Shown here piece after piece: positions 11,075-19,604 of a DNA stretch of 41,698 bases; the stretch's first letter is position 1, and every line of letters starts with the position of its first letter. The notes beneath the pieces were generated by a model that did no database searches, had not been told where the DNA came from, and saw nothing but the letters and a program-made list of their open reading frames with translations. The position numbers were made by a program, and so were the translations under genes. This DNA is from Roseomonas rosulenta (lineage in GTDB: Bacteria; Pseudomonadota; Alphaproteobacteria; Acetobacterales; Acetobacteraceae): NCBI RefSeq assembly GCF_016106005.1, contig NZ_JACADR010000010.1, positions 1-41,698 on the forward strand, read 5' to 3'.

Positions 11075-11695
11075 TCAGTTCGGGAAGCGTGCCTGCCAGA
11101 GGCCGAAGGGCTCGGGCGGCAGCATGAAGACCGCGTAGTCGATCTCGTTCGGGCGCCAGCCGCTGGCCGTATAGACCGGGCGGATGCAGCAGAAGGTGCC
11201 GGGATTGGCGGCGGCGTAGCGCTCCATGCGCCGCCACAGCCCGCCGCGGTTCACGCTTGCCGCCTGGGGGAACAGGTTGATGTCCATGCCCCCGCCCATG
11301 GTGTGGGCGAAGAAATGGCCGCGGTCGTCGCCGGGATAGGTGTCGGACCAGACGCCGCCGAGGAAGCCTGCCATGCGCGACGTGTCGCGCGTCCCGGCGG
11401 GCTCGGCGCGGGAGACGCCCCAGACCGCGACGACGCGGTCCTCTGCGCCGTGGTCGAACATGGTGCGGATGAAGGCGCCGGAGCCGTCCGGGGCGTCGAA
11501 GCGCATGGTCAGCAACTCGCCCGGACTCCCCGGCATCGCGAGGTACTCGTTCGCGATCAGCGGCGGCAGGGTATTGTCCAGGTGGTCCAGCAGCGCGGCA
11601 TACCCGGCCGGGTTCGGGATGCCGTTCGCGGCGTCGTCGAAGATGGTCACCGGGCCCTCCATCGCGCAGCGCGCACAGACTAGCGCGGCGGGCAC
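11075..11695 (-). CDS. Small protein with DNA/RNA non-specific endonuclease (NS_2-type) signature
   Basis: A 206-residue protein. Its C-terminal half carries DDRGHFFAHTMGGG (124-136), then INLFPQ (139-144), VNRGGLWRRME (148-158) and a beta-rich end (IRPVYTASGW). This order (D.GH, N..PQ, N.G.W..ME) is that of the Endonuclea_NS_2 nuclease domain, with H127 the expected catalytic base. No signal peptide or secretion domain is present. The GTG start has AGAGG just upstream; an ATG at 11662 is an alternative. It is 27 bases downstream of the GNAT gene and may be the tail of that operon. I did not see an obvious immunity partner. The family call comes from recalled motifs and is moderate. Confidence 0.55.
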   Translation of the reverse strand: MPAALVCARCAMEGPVTIFDDAANGIPNPAGYAALLDHLDNTLPPLIANEYLAMPGSPGELLTMRFDAPDGSGAFIRTMFDHGAEDRVVAVWGVSRAEPAGTRDTSRMAGFLGGVWSDTYPGDDRGHFFAHTMGGGMDINLFPQAASVNRGGLWRRMERYAAANPGTFCCIRPVYTASGWRPNEIDYAVFMLPPEPFGLWQARFPN

Positions 11696-11722
11696 CGCAC
11701 CTCTGCTGAAAATGCGCCTCGC

Positions 11723-12169
11723 TCACGGCCGCAATGTGATCTTCATTCCTTCGTGGCTCGCGACGAAGCCGAGCGATTCATAGAAGCGCCGCGCCTCGGC
11801 GCGCGACTTGTCGGTGGTGAGCTGCACCAGGCGGCAGCCGCGGTCCCGGCATTGACCGATGGCCCAGTCGAGCATCCGGCGCCCCAGGCCGGATCCGCGC
11901 TGATCGGCGGCGATGCGCACGCTCTCGACCTGGCCGCGCCAGGCGCCGCGGTGCGACAGGCCCGGGATGAAGGAGAGCTGCAGGCAGCCCACCACGCGCC
12001 CGTCCTGTTCGGCCACGGCGAGGAACTGGTTCGGATCCGCCTCGATGGCGGCGAAGGCGGCGACATAGGCAGGATCGCCCGGCGCCTCGCGCGCCGTGCC
12101 CAGCATGTCGTCGGCAAGCAGCGCCACGATGGCCGGCAGGTCGGCCGCGGTAGCGCGGCGCAGGATCAT
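11723..12169 (-). CDS. GNAT family N-acetyltransferase
   Basis: A 148-residue acetyltransferase. The acetyl-CoA motif A is IAADQRGSGLGRRMLDWAI (R/Q-x-x-G-x-G/A type), preceded by the beta4 segment GQVESVRI. The end, RRFYESLGFVASHEGMKITL, is the usual GNAT C-terminal strand and helix. The N-terminus ILRRATAADLPAIVALL is also typical. The acceptor is unknown. Its ATG overlaps the preceding CFA-synthase-like gene's stop by 4 bases, so the two are translationally coupled. Confidence 0.9.
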   Translation of the reverse strand: MILRRATAADLPAIVALLADDMLGTAREAPGDPAYVAAFAAIEADPNQFLAVAEQDGRVVGCLQLSFIPGLSHRGAWRGQVESVRIAADQRGSGLGRRMLDWAIGQCRDRGCRLVQLTTDKSRAEARRFYESLGFVASHEGMKITLRP

Positions 12170-13467
12170 GCGTAGAGGTCACCGCGCGTCGGCGGCAGGC
12201 CCGAGGCGCCGCGAACGCGCTTCGTCGCCACCGTCTGGAAGATGCCGATGGTGCCGCGCTCGAAGCCGAGGCATACGCCCGCCAGGTAGAGCAGCCACAG
12301 CCGCGTCCTTGCCGCGCCGACCTCGGCCTCGGCGGCGGCGCGATTGGCAAAGAGCCGCTCGGTCCAGAGCCGGCAGGTCCGGCCGTAATGCTCGCGCCAG
12401 CCCTCCACGTCGTGCACCTCGAAGCCGCCGGATTCCAGCGCATCCACCGTGCCGCCGATGTGGTCGAGCTCGCTGCCCGGGAAGACGTAATTGATGATGG
12501 CGCCGTATTCCGGCCGCTTCCTGCGGAAGTCACGCTCGGTGCGCTTCATCGGGCGCGTGATGGCATGGTGGAGGTAGACGCCGCGCGGCTTCAGAAGCGC
12601 GCGGATCTGCTGGAAATAGCCCGCGCGGTTGGCAAGGCCGACATGCTCGAACATGCCGATCGAGGCGATCTTGTCGAACTCGATTCCCTGCAGGTCGCGG
12701 AAGTCGCGCAATTCGATCGTGACGCGGTCCTGCAGGCCGAGCCGCTTCACCTTCTCCACCGCGAAATCATGCTGCGCCTGGGAAAGGGTGACCCCATGCG
12801 CGCGCACGCCGTGATGCTGCGCGGCATGACAGACAAGCCCGCCCCAGCCACAGCCGATATCGAGCATGTGTTCGCCAGGCTTGAGGCGCAGCTTGCGGCA
12901 GATCATCTCGAGCTTGGCGCGCTGCGCGGTCGCGATGTCGGCGTCCCAGTCGGGGAAGTAGGCGCAGGAATAGACCATCTCGGGGTCGAGGAAGAGCGCG
13001 TAGAAATCGTTCGACAGGTCGTAGTGGAATTGCACCAGCGCCTTGTCGTCGCGTCCCTGCCCGTGCTTCGCGGCCTGCGCGCCGGCATAGGCGTGGCCAT
13101 CGCCGCCGCTGCCGGGACCGAACAGGAACGGCAGCAGGGTGCGCGCCGCAATCAGCTTGTCGATCCGCTTCGCGAGCCCGCGCGTCGATCCCCCGCCGAG
13201 CCGCGCCGAGAGGTCCAGCAGCGTGCCGCCTTCGAGATCGACCGCGCCTTCGGCGATCAGCTCCACGACGGTGGTCAGGCGCGGCCGACGCACCAGGCGC
13301 GTGAGGGCCGCCGGCGTCGCGATGGCCACCACCAGGTCGCTGCGCGCCGCGGGCGCGAGCGGCAGCAGCACCCCGTCCCACAGTCGCAGCGAGAGGTCGA
13401 TGGGGGCGACCTGCGCCACATGCGCGGCGAGCCGCCGGAGAGGCGCGATCCGACGATCCGCCGCCAT
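12166..13467 (-). CDS. Cyclopropane-fatty-acyl-phospholipid synthase family methyltransferase
   Basis: A 433-residue CFA-synthase-like enzyme that would transfer a methylene or methyl from SAM onto unsaturated phospholipid acyl chains. The N-terminal ~135 residues form the lipid-binding part. The substrate-recognition motif ALVQFHYDLSNDFYALFLD follows, then SAM motif I LDIGCGWGGL and GVTLSQAQ, then IASIGMFEHVG and NYVFPGSELDHIG near the C-terminus. It starts 5 bases after the substrate-binding protein stop and ends overlapping the GNAT gene, so it appears to share a transcript with the ABC transporter. Members of this family also include tuberculostearic-type methyltransferases. Confidence 0.92.
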   Translation of the reverse strand: MAADRRIAPLRRLAAHVAQVAPIDLSLRLWDGVLLPLAPAARSDLVVAIATPAALTRLVRRPRLTTVVELIAEGAVDLEGGTLLDLSARLGGGSTRGLAKRIDKLIAARTLLPFLFGPGSGGDGHAYAGAQAAKHGQGRDDKALVQFHYDLSNDFYALFLDPEMVYSCAYFPDWDADIATAQRAKLEMICRKLRLKPGEHMLDIGCGWGGLVCHAAQHHGVRAHGVTLSQAQHDFAVEKVKRLGLQDRVTIELRDFRDLQGIEFDKIASIGMFEHVGLANRAGYFQQIRALLKPRGVYLHHAITRPMKRTERDFRRKRPEYGAIINYVFPGSELDHIGGTVDALESGGFEVHDVEGWREHYGRTCRLWTERLFANRAAAEAEVGAARTRLWLLYLAGVCLGFERGTIGIFQTVATKRVRGASGLPPTRGDLYA

Positions 13468-13472
13468 GGCGC

Positions 13473-14432
13473 TCAGATCTGCACGCGGTCGGGCGCGACC
13501 CAGCGCAGCGGGTCGGCCCAGATCACGTCGTTCGTCGTCACCGGCCGGTCGAGCCGGTTCATCCCGCGCAGCTGGTCGATGGCGAGCTGGATGTTCGCCA
13601 CGCTGTCCGGCGTAAGGTTCATGCGGAACGCTACCTTGGTCATGAGCTCGGCGACCAGCGCGCGGTCCTGGCGGAGGAAGCGCGCGACCTGCTGCGCGGC
13701 CTGGTCGCGATTGCTCTCGATGAACTCCTGCGCTTGGATCAGGCTGCGCATCAGGCGTTCAGTGGTCGGGCGGTTCTGCTCGGCCCAGGCCTTGTTCATG
13801 TAGACGTAGTTGCGGACGATCTGGATCGCCTCGTTGTTGATCAGGATGTGCGTGTTGGGAATGGCGCGCTGGGCGCGGGTCGGCCAGGGCTCCCACACGG
13901 CGAAGGCGTCGATGTTGCCGCGTTCGAGTGCCGCGACCATCTCCGGCGCCTCGACATTCACGATGGTGTAGTCGGCGGGGTTGAGGTTGAGCTTCGCCAC
14001 GACCGAGAGCCAGAAGGTCTCGGACCCCGTGCCACGAGCCACGCCCACGCGCTTGCCCTTCAGCTCCTCCATTGTGCGGATGTTGCGGCCCAGCACGCTG
14101 ATCCAGCGCAGCAGCGCGGTACCTTCCGCCACCGCCACGACATTCGCGTCGCGCACATTGGCCGAGACGCCGGCCTGCTCCGCGCCATAGGCGGAGTTGA
14201 TCTGGTTGCCGATCAGGAAGGCGATCATGGCGCTGCCCGACGGGCCGGTATTGACCGTGACGTCGAGCCCGTTGCGCTCGAAGAAGCCGCCTTCCTTCGC
14301 GACGTAATAGGGCGAGAAGGACGGATCGACGCCGGTGGCGATGGTGATGCGCGTCGGCGCCTGCGCCGAGGCCGGCAGGACATAGGCGCCCGCGGCCGCG
14401 GCCGGCAGCGCCAGGATGGAACGGCGGTTCAT
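13473..14432 (-). CDS. ABC transporter substrate-binding protein, nitrate/sulfonate/taurine type
   Basis: A 319-residue periplasmic binding protein of the NMT1/SsuA/TauA class. The signal peptide is MNRRSILALPAAAAGAYVLPASAQA, with Arg-Arg near the N-terminus. Core marks are ATGVDPSFSPYYVAKEGGFFERNGLDV, ELKGKRVGVARGTGSE and FAVWEPWPTRAQ. The ATG is supported by AGGGAGA 6-7 bases upstream; the frame extends 21 codons further into the permease end. It follows the permease in the operon. The ligand may be an alkanesulfonate, taurine, nitrate or a thiamine precursor; sequence alone does not decide. Confidence 0.9.
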   Translation of the reverse strand: MNRRSILALPAAAAGAYVLPASAQAPTRITIATGVDPSFSPYYVAKEGGFFERNGLDVTVNTGPSGSAMIAFLIGNQINSAYGAEQAGVSANVRDANVVAVAEGTALLRWISVLGRNIRTMEELKGKRVGVARGTGSETFWLSVVAKLNLNPADYTIVNVEAPEMVAALERGNIDAFAVWEPWPTRAQRAIPNTHILINNEAIQIVRNYVYMNKAWAEQNRPTTERLMRSLIQAQEFIESNRDQAAQQVARFLRQDRALVAELMTKVAFRMNLTPDSVANIQLAIDQLRGMNRLDRPVTTNDVIWADPLRWVAPDRVQI

Positions 14433-14481
14433 CTTGCTTCTCCCTGTTGCATCAAACAGTCGCGTCATGCCGAAGGTGTGC

Positions 14482-15246
14482 TCAAACAGTCGCATTGAAG
14501 CGCCCGGCGAAGGCGCGGATCAGTACGCGGAACACCCTGTCCGTGGTGAAGCCGAGCAGGCCGAGCGCCACGAGCGCGACAAAGATGTCCTCGATCTGCA
14601 TGAACAGCCGCGCGTCCCACAGCAGCTTGCCCAGTCCGTCATTCGACGCGATGAGCTCCGCCGCGACGATGGTGACGAAGGCGTTTGCCATGGCGAGGCG
14701 CATGCCGGTCAGGATGTAGGGCACGGTCGCCGGCAGCGCGACCAGCGTGAACACCTGCAGGCGCGACGCACCCAGGCACTGCGCCGCGCGGATCTTGTCG
14801 CGCCCCACCGCGCCCACGCCGGCCGCCGTGGCGATGACGACGACGAAGACCGTGGTGTAGGCGATGAGGAAGATCTTGCTCTCCTCCCCGATGCCGAACC
14901 AGATCACCGCGACGGTGATCATCGCGACCGCCGGGATGAAGCGGAAGAACTCGGTCCAGGGTTCGAGCAGCCAGCGGACCGGCTTGAACGACCCGATCGC
15001 GAGGCCGATCGGGATGCCTATCGCGCTGCCCAGCAGGAATCCCTGCAGGATGCGCCGCATCGAGGCGATGATCTGCTCCTGCAGGATGTTGTCCTCGATC
15101 AGCACGATGGCGCGGGCCAGCACCGGCAGCGGCGGCGGGAACAGCACCGACTTCACCAGCAGCGTCGCCGCCAGGTGCCAGATGAGGAACAGCAGCGCGA
15201 AGCCCGCGACATAGCCTGCGACGGTGGCGAAGCGGTCAGTGCGCAC
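14482..15246 (-). CDS. ABC transporter permease, nitrate/sulfonate/taurine type
   Basis: A 254-residue inner-membrane permease of the SsuC/TauC/NrtB class, with about six hydrophobic segments. The EAA loop that contacts the ATPase is visible as IRAAQCLGASRLQVFTLVALPATVPYIL. The start is a GTG overlapping the ATPase gene end by 11 bases; no strong ribosome site is visible. The C-terminal region is DRVFRVLIRAFAGRF. It pairs with the upstream ATPase and the downstream binding protein. Confidence 0.9.
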   Translation of the reverse strand: MRTDRFATVAGYVAGFALLFLIWHLAATLLVKSVLFPPPLPVLARAIVLIEDNILQEQIIASMRRILQGFLLGSAIGIPIGLAIGSFKPVRWLLEPWTEFFRFIPAVAMITVAVIWFGIGEESKIFLIAYTTVFVVVIATAAGVGAVGRDKIRAAQCLGASRLQVFTLVALPATVPYILTGMRLAMANAFVTIVAAELIASNDGLGKLLWDARLFMQIEDIFVALVALGLLGFTTDRVFRVLIRAFAGRFNATV

Positions 15247-16003
15247 CGTGGATCTCGTCGTGAATGAGGGCGTGCACCTGGCGGAAAGCCGCCATGAAAG
15301 TGTCCGACGTGCGTTCGCGCGGAAATGGCAGATCGACCGGGATCACGGCTTTCAGCGTGCCGCCCGGCCCGCGCTTCATCACGCCGACGCGCGTGGCGAG
15401 AGCCACCGCTTCCTCGATGTCGTGGGTGATGAACAGCACGGTCTTGCGGGTCTCGGCCCAGATGCGGCTCAACTCCCCCTGCAGCACCGCGCGGGTCATG
15501 GCATCGAGCGCGCCGAAGGGCTCGTCCATCAGCAGCATGCGCGGGTCGTTCGCCAGGGCGCGGGCGATCTGGATGCGCTGCTTCATGCCGCCCGAGAGCT
15601 CGGAGGGGTGCTTCGCACCCTGCCCCGTCAGGCCGACCATGTTCAGGTAGTGCTCCGCCTTCGCCCGCCGCTCGCCGCGCCCCAGCCCCCGCAGGCGCAA
15701 CCCGAAAGCGATGTTGTCGAGCGCGGTCAGCCAGTCATACAGGCTGTCATGCCCCTGGAAGACCACGCCGCGATCCGCACCGGGGCGCTCCACGGGCCTG
15801 CCGTCGAGCAGGATCCGCCCGGCGGTCGGCTGCTCGAACCCCGCGACCATGTTCAGCACCGTGGTCTTTCCGCAGCCCGAGGTGCCGAGCAGGCAGAAGA
15901 ACTCGCCCTCGGCCAGGTCAAGCGTGAAGTCGCGCACCGCTTCCCACGCCCCGGTACGGCCGCGATAGGTCTTGCCCACGCCCTCGAGCGTCACCAACGC
16001 CAC
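15236..16003 (-). CDS. ABC transporter ATP-binding protein, nitrate/sulfonate/taurine type
   Basis: A 255-residue SsuB/TauB-type ATPase. Walker A is GTSGCGKTT (40-48), the Q-loop is VFQGHDSLYDWLT, the signature is LSGGMKQR, Walker B is LLMDEPFGALD and the H-loop is ITHDIEEAVALA. It is the first gene of a leftward operon (ATPase, permease, binding protein, CFA-like, GNAT). The GTG start follows GGAAAGGGG by 6 bases. The divergent promoter region with the SDR gene lies just upstream. Confidence 0.93.
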   Translation of the reverse strand: MALVTLEGVGKTYRGRTGAWEAVRDFTLDLAEGEFFCLLGTSGCGKTTVLNMVAGFEQPTAGRILLDGRPVERPGADRGVVFQGHDSLYDWLTALDNIAFGLRLRGLGRGERRAKAEHYLNMVGLTGQGAKHPSELSGGMKQRIQIARALANDPRMLLMDEPFGALDAMTRAVLQGELSRIWAETRKTVLFITHDIEEAVALATRVGVMKRGPGGTLKAVIPVDLPFPRERTSDTFMAAFRQVHALIHDEIHGAH

Positions 16004-16028
16004 GGAAGCCCCTTTCCCGAATGCCCCA

Positions 16029-16056
16029 TGTATAGGCCCGTGCGCCGGACCGGCAA
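16029..16056 (-). promoter_or_regulatory. Candidate sigma-70-type promoter of the ABC-CFA operon
   Basis: On the minus strand TTGCCG (16056-16051), a 16-base spacer and TATACA (16034-16029) form a plausible -35/-10 pair. The predicted start site is roughly 20 bases before the ATPase GTG. This is the only decent match between the divergent ATPase and SDR genes. It was judged by eye only. Confidence 0.4.
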
Positions 16057-16126
16057 CCCGGCTTCACGGCCCGCGGGGCCGGGTCTAGAACCTCCGGCGG
16101 CAAGAAACCGACGGAGGGAATGCCTG

Positions 16127-17041
16127 ATGCCGAACATGCTCGAAGGCAAGGTCGCGATCGTGACGGGGGCCGGCAACGGCATCGGGCGCGAGATCGCCAT
16201 CATGATGGCCGGCCAGGGGGCCAAGGTCATCATCAACGACGTCGGCGCCTCGGTGTCGGGCGAGGGCCAGGACGCCACGCCCGCGCAGCAGACCAAGGCG
16301 ATCATCGCGCAGAATGGCGGCGTGTCGGAAATCTCCGCCGAGAGCGTCGCCACCTGGGCCAGCGCGCAGAAGATCGTGCAGGCGGCGATGGACCATTTCG
16401 GGCGCATCGACATCGTGGTGAACAACGCCGGCATCCTGCGCGACCAGATCTTCCACCGCATGACGCCGGAGGAATGGGACAGCGTGATTGCCGTCCATCT
16501 GTCGGGCTCCTTCTACGTCTCGCGCGCCGCGGCCACGCATTTCCGCCAGCAGCAGTCGGGCGCCTTCGTGCACATGTCCTCGACCTCCGGCCTGATCGGC
16601 AATTTCGGCCAGGCGAACTACTCGGCGGCCAAGATCGGCATCGTCGGGCTGTCGAAGTCGATCGCACTCGACATGGCGCGCTTCAACGTGCGGTCGAACT
16701 GCATCGCGCCCTTCGCCTGGTCGCGCATGACCGGCACCATCCCGGCCGAGACGCCCGAGCAGAAGCGCCGCGTCGAGCGCATCATGCAGATGACGCCGGA
16801 CAAGAACGCGCCGCTGGCTGTATTCCTGGCCTCGGACGCGGCGAAGGACGTGACGGGGCAGATCTTCTCCCCGCGGATGAACGAGCTGTTCGTCTACAGC
16901 CAGATCCGCCCGATCAAGTCGGTGCATCGCGAGAATGGCTGGACACCCGAGGCGATCGCGGAATACGCACTGCCCTCACTGCAGCAGGGCTTCTCGAAGC
17001 TCGAGCGCTCCGGCGACGTCTTCTGCTGGGACCCGATCTGA
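16127..17041 (+). CDS. SDR family NAD(P)-dependent oxidoreductase (MFE-2/HSD17B4-like)
   Basis: A 304-residue short-chain dehydrogenase. The cofactor motif is TGAGNGIG (13-20), NNAG is at 99-102, and the catalytic Ser lies in HMSSTSG with Y165 and K169 in QANYSAAKIG. The motif pattern and long C-terminal tail beyond the core resemble the hydroxyacyl-CoA dehydrogenase domain of peroxisomal MFE-2. Action on acyl-CoA substrates is therefore likely, but inferred. GGAGG lies 9 bases before this ATG. The frame is open ~900 bases further upstream across the opposite-strand ATPase, but that is only a GC-driven open frame. An acyl-CoA synthetase follows downstream. Confidence 0.9.
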   Translation: MPNMLEGKVAIVTGAGNGIGREIAIMMAGQGAKVIINDVGASVSGEGQDATPAQQTKAIIAQNGGVSEISAESVATWASAQKIVQAAMDHFGRIDIVVNNAGILRDQIFHRMTPEEWDSVIAVHLSGSFYVSRAAATHFRQQQSGAFVHMSSTSGLIGNFGQANYSAAKIGIVGLSKSIALDMARFNVRSNCIAPFAWSRMTGTIPAETPEQKRRVERIMQMTPDKNAPLAVFLASDAAKDVTGQIFSPRMNELFVYSQIRPIKSVHRENGWTPEAIAEYALPSLQQGFSKLERSGDVFCWDPI

Positions 17042-17048
17042 GCCCCCC

Positions 17049-17498
17049 ATGCGGCGGGTGCTGGCCCTGGCGCTCTGCGCCATCGCTGCACCCGCCGCAG
17101 CCCAGGCTCCGGCCGAGATCCGCGACGCCGTCCAGCGCCTGGGCGCGACGGCGGCGCTCGAGGCGCCACTGCGCGCCGCGCCCTGCGCCTTCGCACCCGT
17201 CGCGCGCCACCTCGACCGACTGCCGTCGAACCTGCCCTGGGCGCAGCCGGCGGCGATCGTGCTGTTCCACGGCCTGCCCGGCATGCCGCCCGGCCATCGC
17301 GCCGTTGTCCTGCGCCCGACAAGGGAATTGCTGGCACGCGCGGCAACGCGGGAGGTGATCGCCGCCGGCGGCGTCTCCCTGCACGCCTCCGATCTCTCGC
17401 CGCTGCCGGCGGATGCGCCCACGCCGTCCTTCCTGGCGCTGCACGTCGCTCCGCCCGCGACACCACCTGAAGGCTGCGTCGCGCAGCCAAACCGCTGA
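17049..17498 (+). CDS. Hypothetical secreted protein
   Basis: A 149-residue protein with a clear signal peptide (MRRVLALALCAIAAPAAAQA). The mature part is Ala/Pro/Leu-rich with two cysteines far apart (APCAFAPVA and PEGCVAQ). No family is recognised. It starts 7 bases after the SDR stop and ends 17 bases before the ADP-forming synthetase, so it probably travels on the same transcript. No clear ribosome site is seen; the start rests on the signal peptide. Confidence 0.6.
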   Translation: MRRVLALALCAIAAPAAAQAPAEIRDAVQRLGATAALEAPLRAAPCAFAPVARHLDRLPSNLPWAQPAAIVLFHGLPGMPPGHRAVVLRPTRELLARAATREVIAAGGVSLHASDLSPLPADAPTPSFLALHVAPPATPPEGCVAQPNR

Positions 17499-17515
17499 AC
17501 CGGAACACTGCCCCG

Positions 17516-19567
17516 ATGACCGCGCTCGCCCCCGCCCTGCTGAACCCCCGCCGCATCGCGCTGGTCGGCGCCTCGGCCGACCCCACCCGGCTTACGGCGC
17601 GCGCGCAGATCTACCTGCGCAAGCATGGCTTCGACGGCGAACTCTATCCGGTGAACCCGCGCGCCGAGACCATCCTCGGCGAGCGCGCCTATCCCTCCAT
17701 CGCCGCCATCCCCGGGCCGGTCGACCTGGCCTACCTGCTGCTCGCGACCGAGCACGTGGAAGGTGTCATCGCCGATGTCGCGGCCAAGGGCATCCCGGTC
17801 GCCGCCATCCTGGCCGATGGCTTCGCCGAATCCGGCGGCGAAGGGCGTGCGCGCCAGGAACGGCTGCTCGCGACGGCACGTGCGGCAGGCGTGCGCATCC
17901 TCGGGCCGAACTCCATGGGCCTCGTCAACGTCAATGCGCGCAGCGCGTGCTCGGTGAATGCCGCGCTGGAGGCGGAGACGCTGCCGGCGGGCCGGCTCGC
18001 GCTGGTGTCGCAATCGGGTTCCATGCTGGGCGCGATCATGGCGCGCGGCGCCGCGCGCGGTCTCGGCTTCTCGCACCTCATCAGCACCGGCAACGAGGCC
18101 GACCTCAGCGCGAGCGAGATCGCCAGCCTGCTGGTGGACGACCCGGACACCGACGCCATCCTGCTGTTCCTGGAAGCGATCCGCCGCGCCGACCTGCTGG
18201 CCGAAGCCGCGCGCCGCGCGCATGCCGCCGGCAAGCCGATCATCGCCTTCAAGCTCGGGCGGTCATCCTTCGGGGCGGAACTTGCGAACAGCCACACCGG
18301 TGCGCTGGCGGGTTCCGACGCGGCGGCGGATGCCTTCTTCCGCGCCAACGGGATCGCCCGCGTCACGATGATCGAGGCGCTGCTCGAAGCCCCCGCGCTG
18401 TTCATCGGCCGCAAGCCGCTGGCAGCGTCCAGGCGCGCCGTCTCGGTGATGACCACGACCGGCGGCGGCGGCGCCATGGCGGTGGATGCGCTGGGTGTCG
18501 CCGGGATCGAGACGCGCGCGCCGCATCCGGTCGCGGTGGAAGGCCTGAAGGCCGCCGGCCTGCCGCATCATGGCCGCATGATCGACGTGACGCTGGCCGG
18601 CACGCGCGCCGACAAGGTGCAGGCCGCGATGGCCGCACTGTCCGCCGATCCGGATACCGACCTGGCGCTTTCGGTCATCGGCTCCTCGGCGCAGTTCCGC
18701 CCGGCGGATGCCGTCGCGGGACTGGTGGGCGCGGCCAAGGCCGGTCATGGCAAGCCGATCGCGGCCTTCCTGGTGCCGCAGGCGGATGTCTCGCTGCGCA
18801 TGCTGGGCGAGGCCGGCATCCCGGCCTTCCGCACGCCGGAGTCCTGTGCGGATTCGATCCGCGCCTTCCTGGAATGGCAGGCGCCGCGCGCCGTGCCAGA
18901 GGCCGGCACCGTCACGCACACCCTGCCCGCGCGACCGGATGAGGCGGATGCCCGCCGGCTCTTCGCGGCGCTCGGCCTCGACAGCGGCGTCGCGGTGTTC
19001 GCAACGCCGGATGGCGTGCCCGATGGTCTGCGCTACCCGGTCGCGCTGAAGATCCTGTCGCCCGACCTGGCGCACAAGACCGAGGTGGGGGGCGTGGCGC
19101 TGAACATTCCTGACGCCGTGGCGCTTCGCGCGGAGGCCGCTGCCATGGCGGCGCGCGTCGCGGCGAAGGCGCCCGGCGCCGTCATCACCGGCTTCCTTGC
19201 CCAGCCCATGGCGAAGGGACTCGCGGAGGCGATCCTCGGCTTCCGGCGCGACCCCGAGACCGGCCCGGTCGTGCTGGTCGGCGCCGGCGGCGTCATGGCG
19301 GAGTTGCATCGCGACACCGCGCTGCGCTGCGCACCCGTCGGCCTCGCGGAAGCCCACGCCATGATCGCCGAGGTGAAAGGCCTGAAGCCGCTGGCTGGCT
19401 GGCGCGGGTTGCCGAAGGGCGACCTCGATGCGCTGGCGCGCGCCATCGTCGCGGTCTCGCGCCTCGCCGCCGTGACGGAGGTGGCGGAGGCCGAGATCAA
19501 CCCGCTGATCATCCACGCCGAGGGCCAGGGCGTCACCGTCGCGGATGCCTGGGTGGTCCGTGCCTGA
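17516..19567 (+). CDS. Acetate--CoA ligase family protein (ADP-forming acyl-CoA synthetase)
   Basis: A 683-residue fused acyl-CoA synthetase of the NDP-forming class, making or cleaving acyl-CoA with ATP/ADP through a phosphohistidine. Domains in order are as follows. CoA-binding Rossmann: RRIALVGASADPTRLTARA, ILGPNSMGLVN. Succinyl-CoA-ligase-like: LALVSQSGSMLGAI, ISTGNEADLS. The phosphohistidine-type loop is NSHTGALAGSDAAADAFF. C-terminal ATP-grasp: PVALKILSPDLAHKTEVGGVAL, VVLVGAGGVMAEL, EINPLI. All halves sit in one chain. The acyl substrate is unknown; it follows an SDR that may act on acyl-CoA. Confidence 0.92.
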   Translation: MTALAPALLNPRRIALVGASADPTRLTARAQIYLRKHGFDGELYPVNPRAETILGERAYPSIAAIPGPVDLAYLLLATEHVEGVIADVAAKGIPVAAILADGFAESGGEGRARQERLLATARAAGVRILGPNSMGLVNVNARSACSVNAALEAETLPAGRLALVSQSGSMLGAIMARGAARGLGFSHLISTGNEADLSASEIASLLVDDPDTDAILLFLEAIRRADLLAEAARRAHAAGKPIIAFKLGRSSFGAELANSHTGALAGSDAAADAFFRANGIARVTMIEALLEAPALFIGRKPLAASRRAVSVMTTTGGGGAMAVDALGVAGIETRAPHPVAVEGLKAAGLPHHGRMIDVTLAGTRADKVQAAMAALSADPDTDLALSVIGSSAQFRPADAVAGLVGAAKAGHGKPIAAFLVPQADVSLRMLGEAGIPAFRTPESCADSIRAFLEWQAPRAVPEAGTVTHTLPARPDEADARRLFAALGLDSGVAVFATPDGVPDGLRYPVALKILSPDLAHKTEVGGVALNIPDAVALRAEAAAMAARVAAKAPGAVITGFLAQPMAKGLAEAILGFRRDPETGPVVLVGAGGVMAELHRDTALRCAPVGLAEAHAMIAEVKGLKPLAGWRGLPKGDLDALARAIVAVSRLAAVTEVAEAEINPLIIHAEGQGVTVADAWVVRA

Positions 19568-19604
19568 CCTTCCCGCGCGCGCGCCGCGGTGCCACGCTGC
19601 CCCC

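Noticed and set aside
15224-16126. Upstream extension of the SDR gene by ~300 codons
   Set aside because: It runs antisense through the ABC ATPase gene. The real ATG has a good ribosome site and begins the SDR fold.
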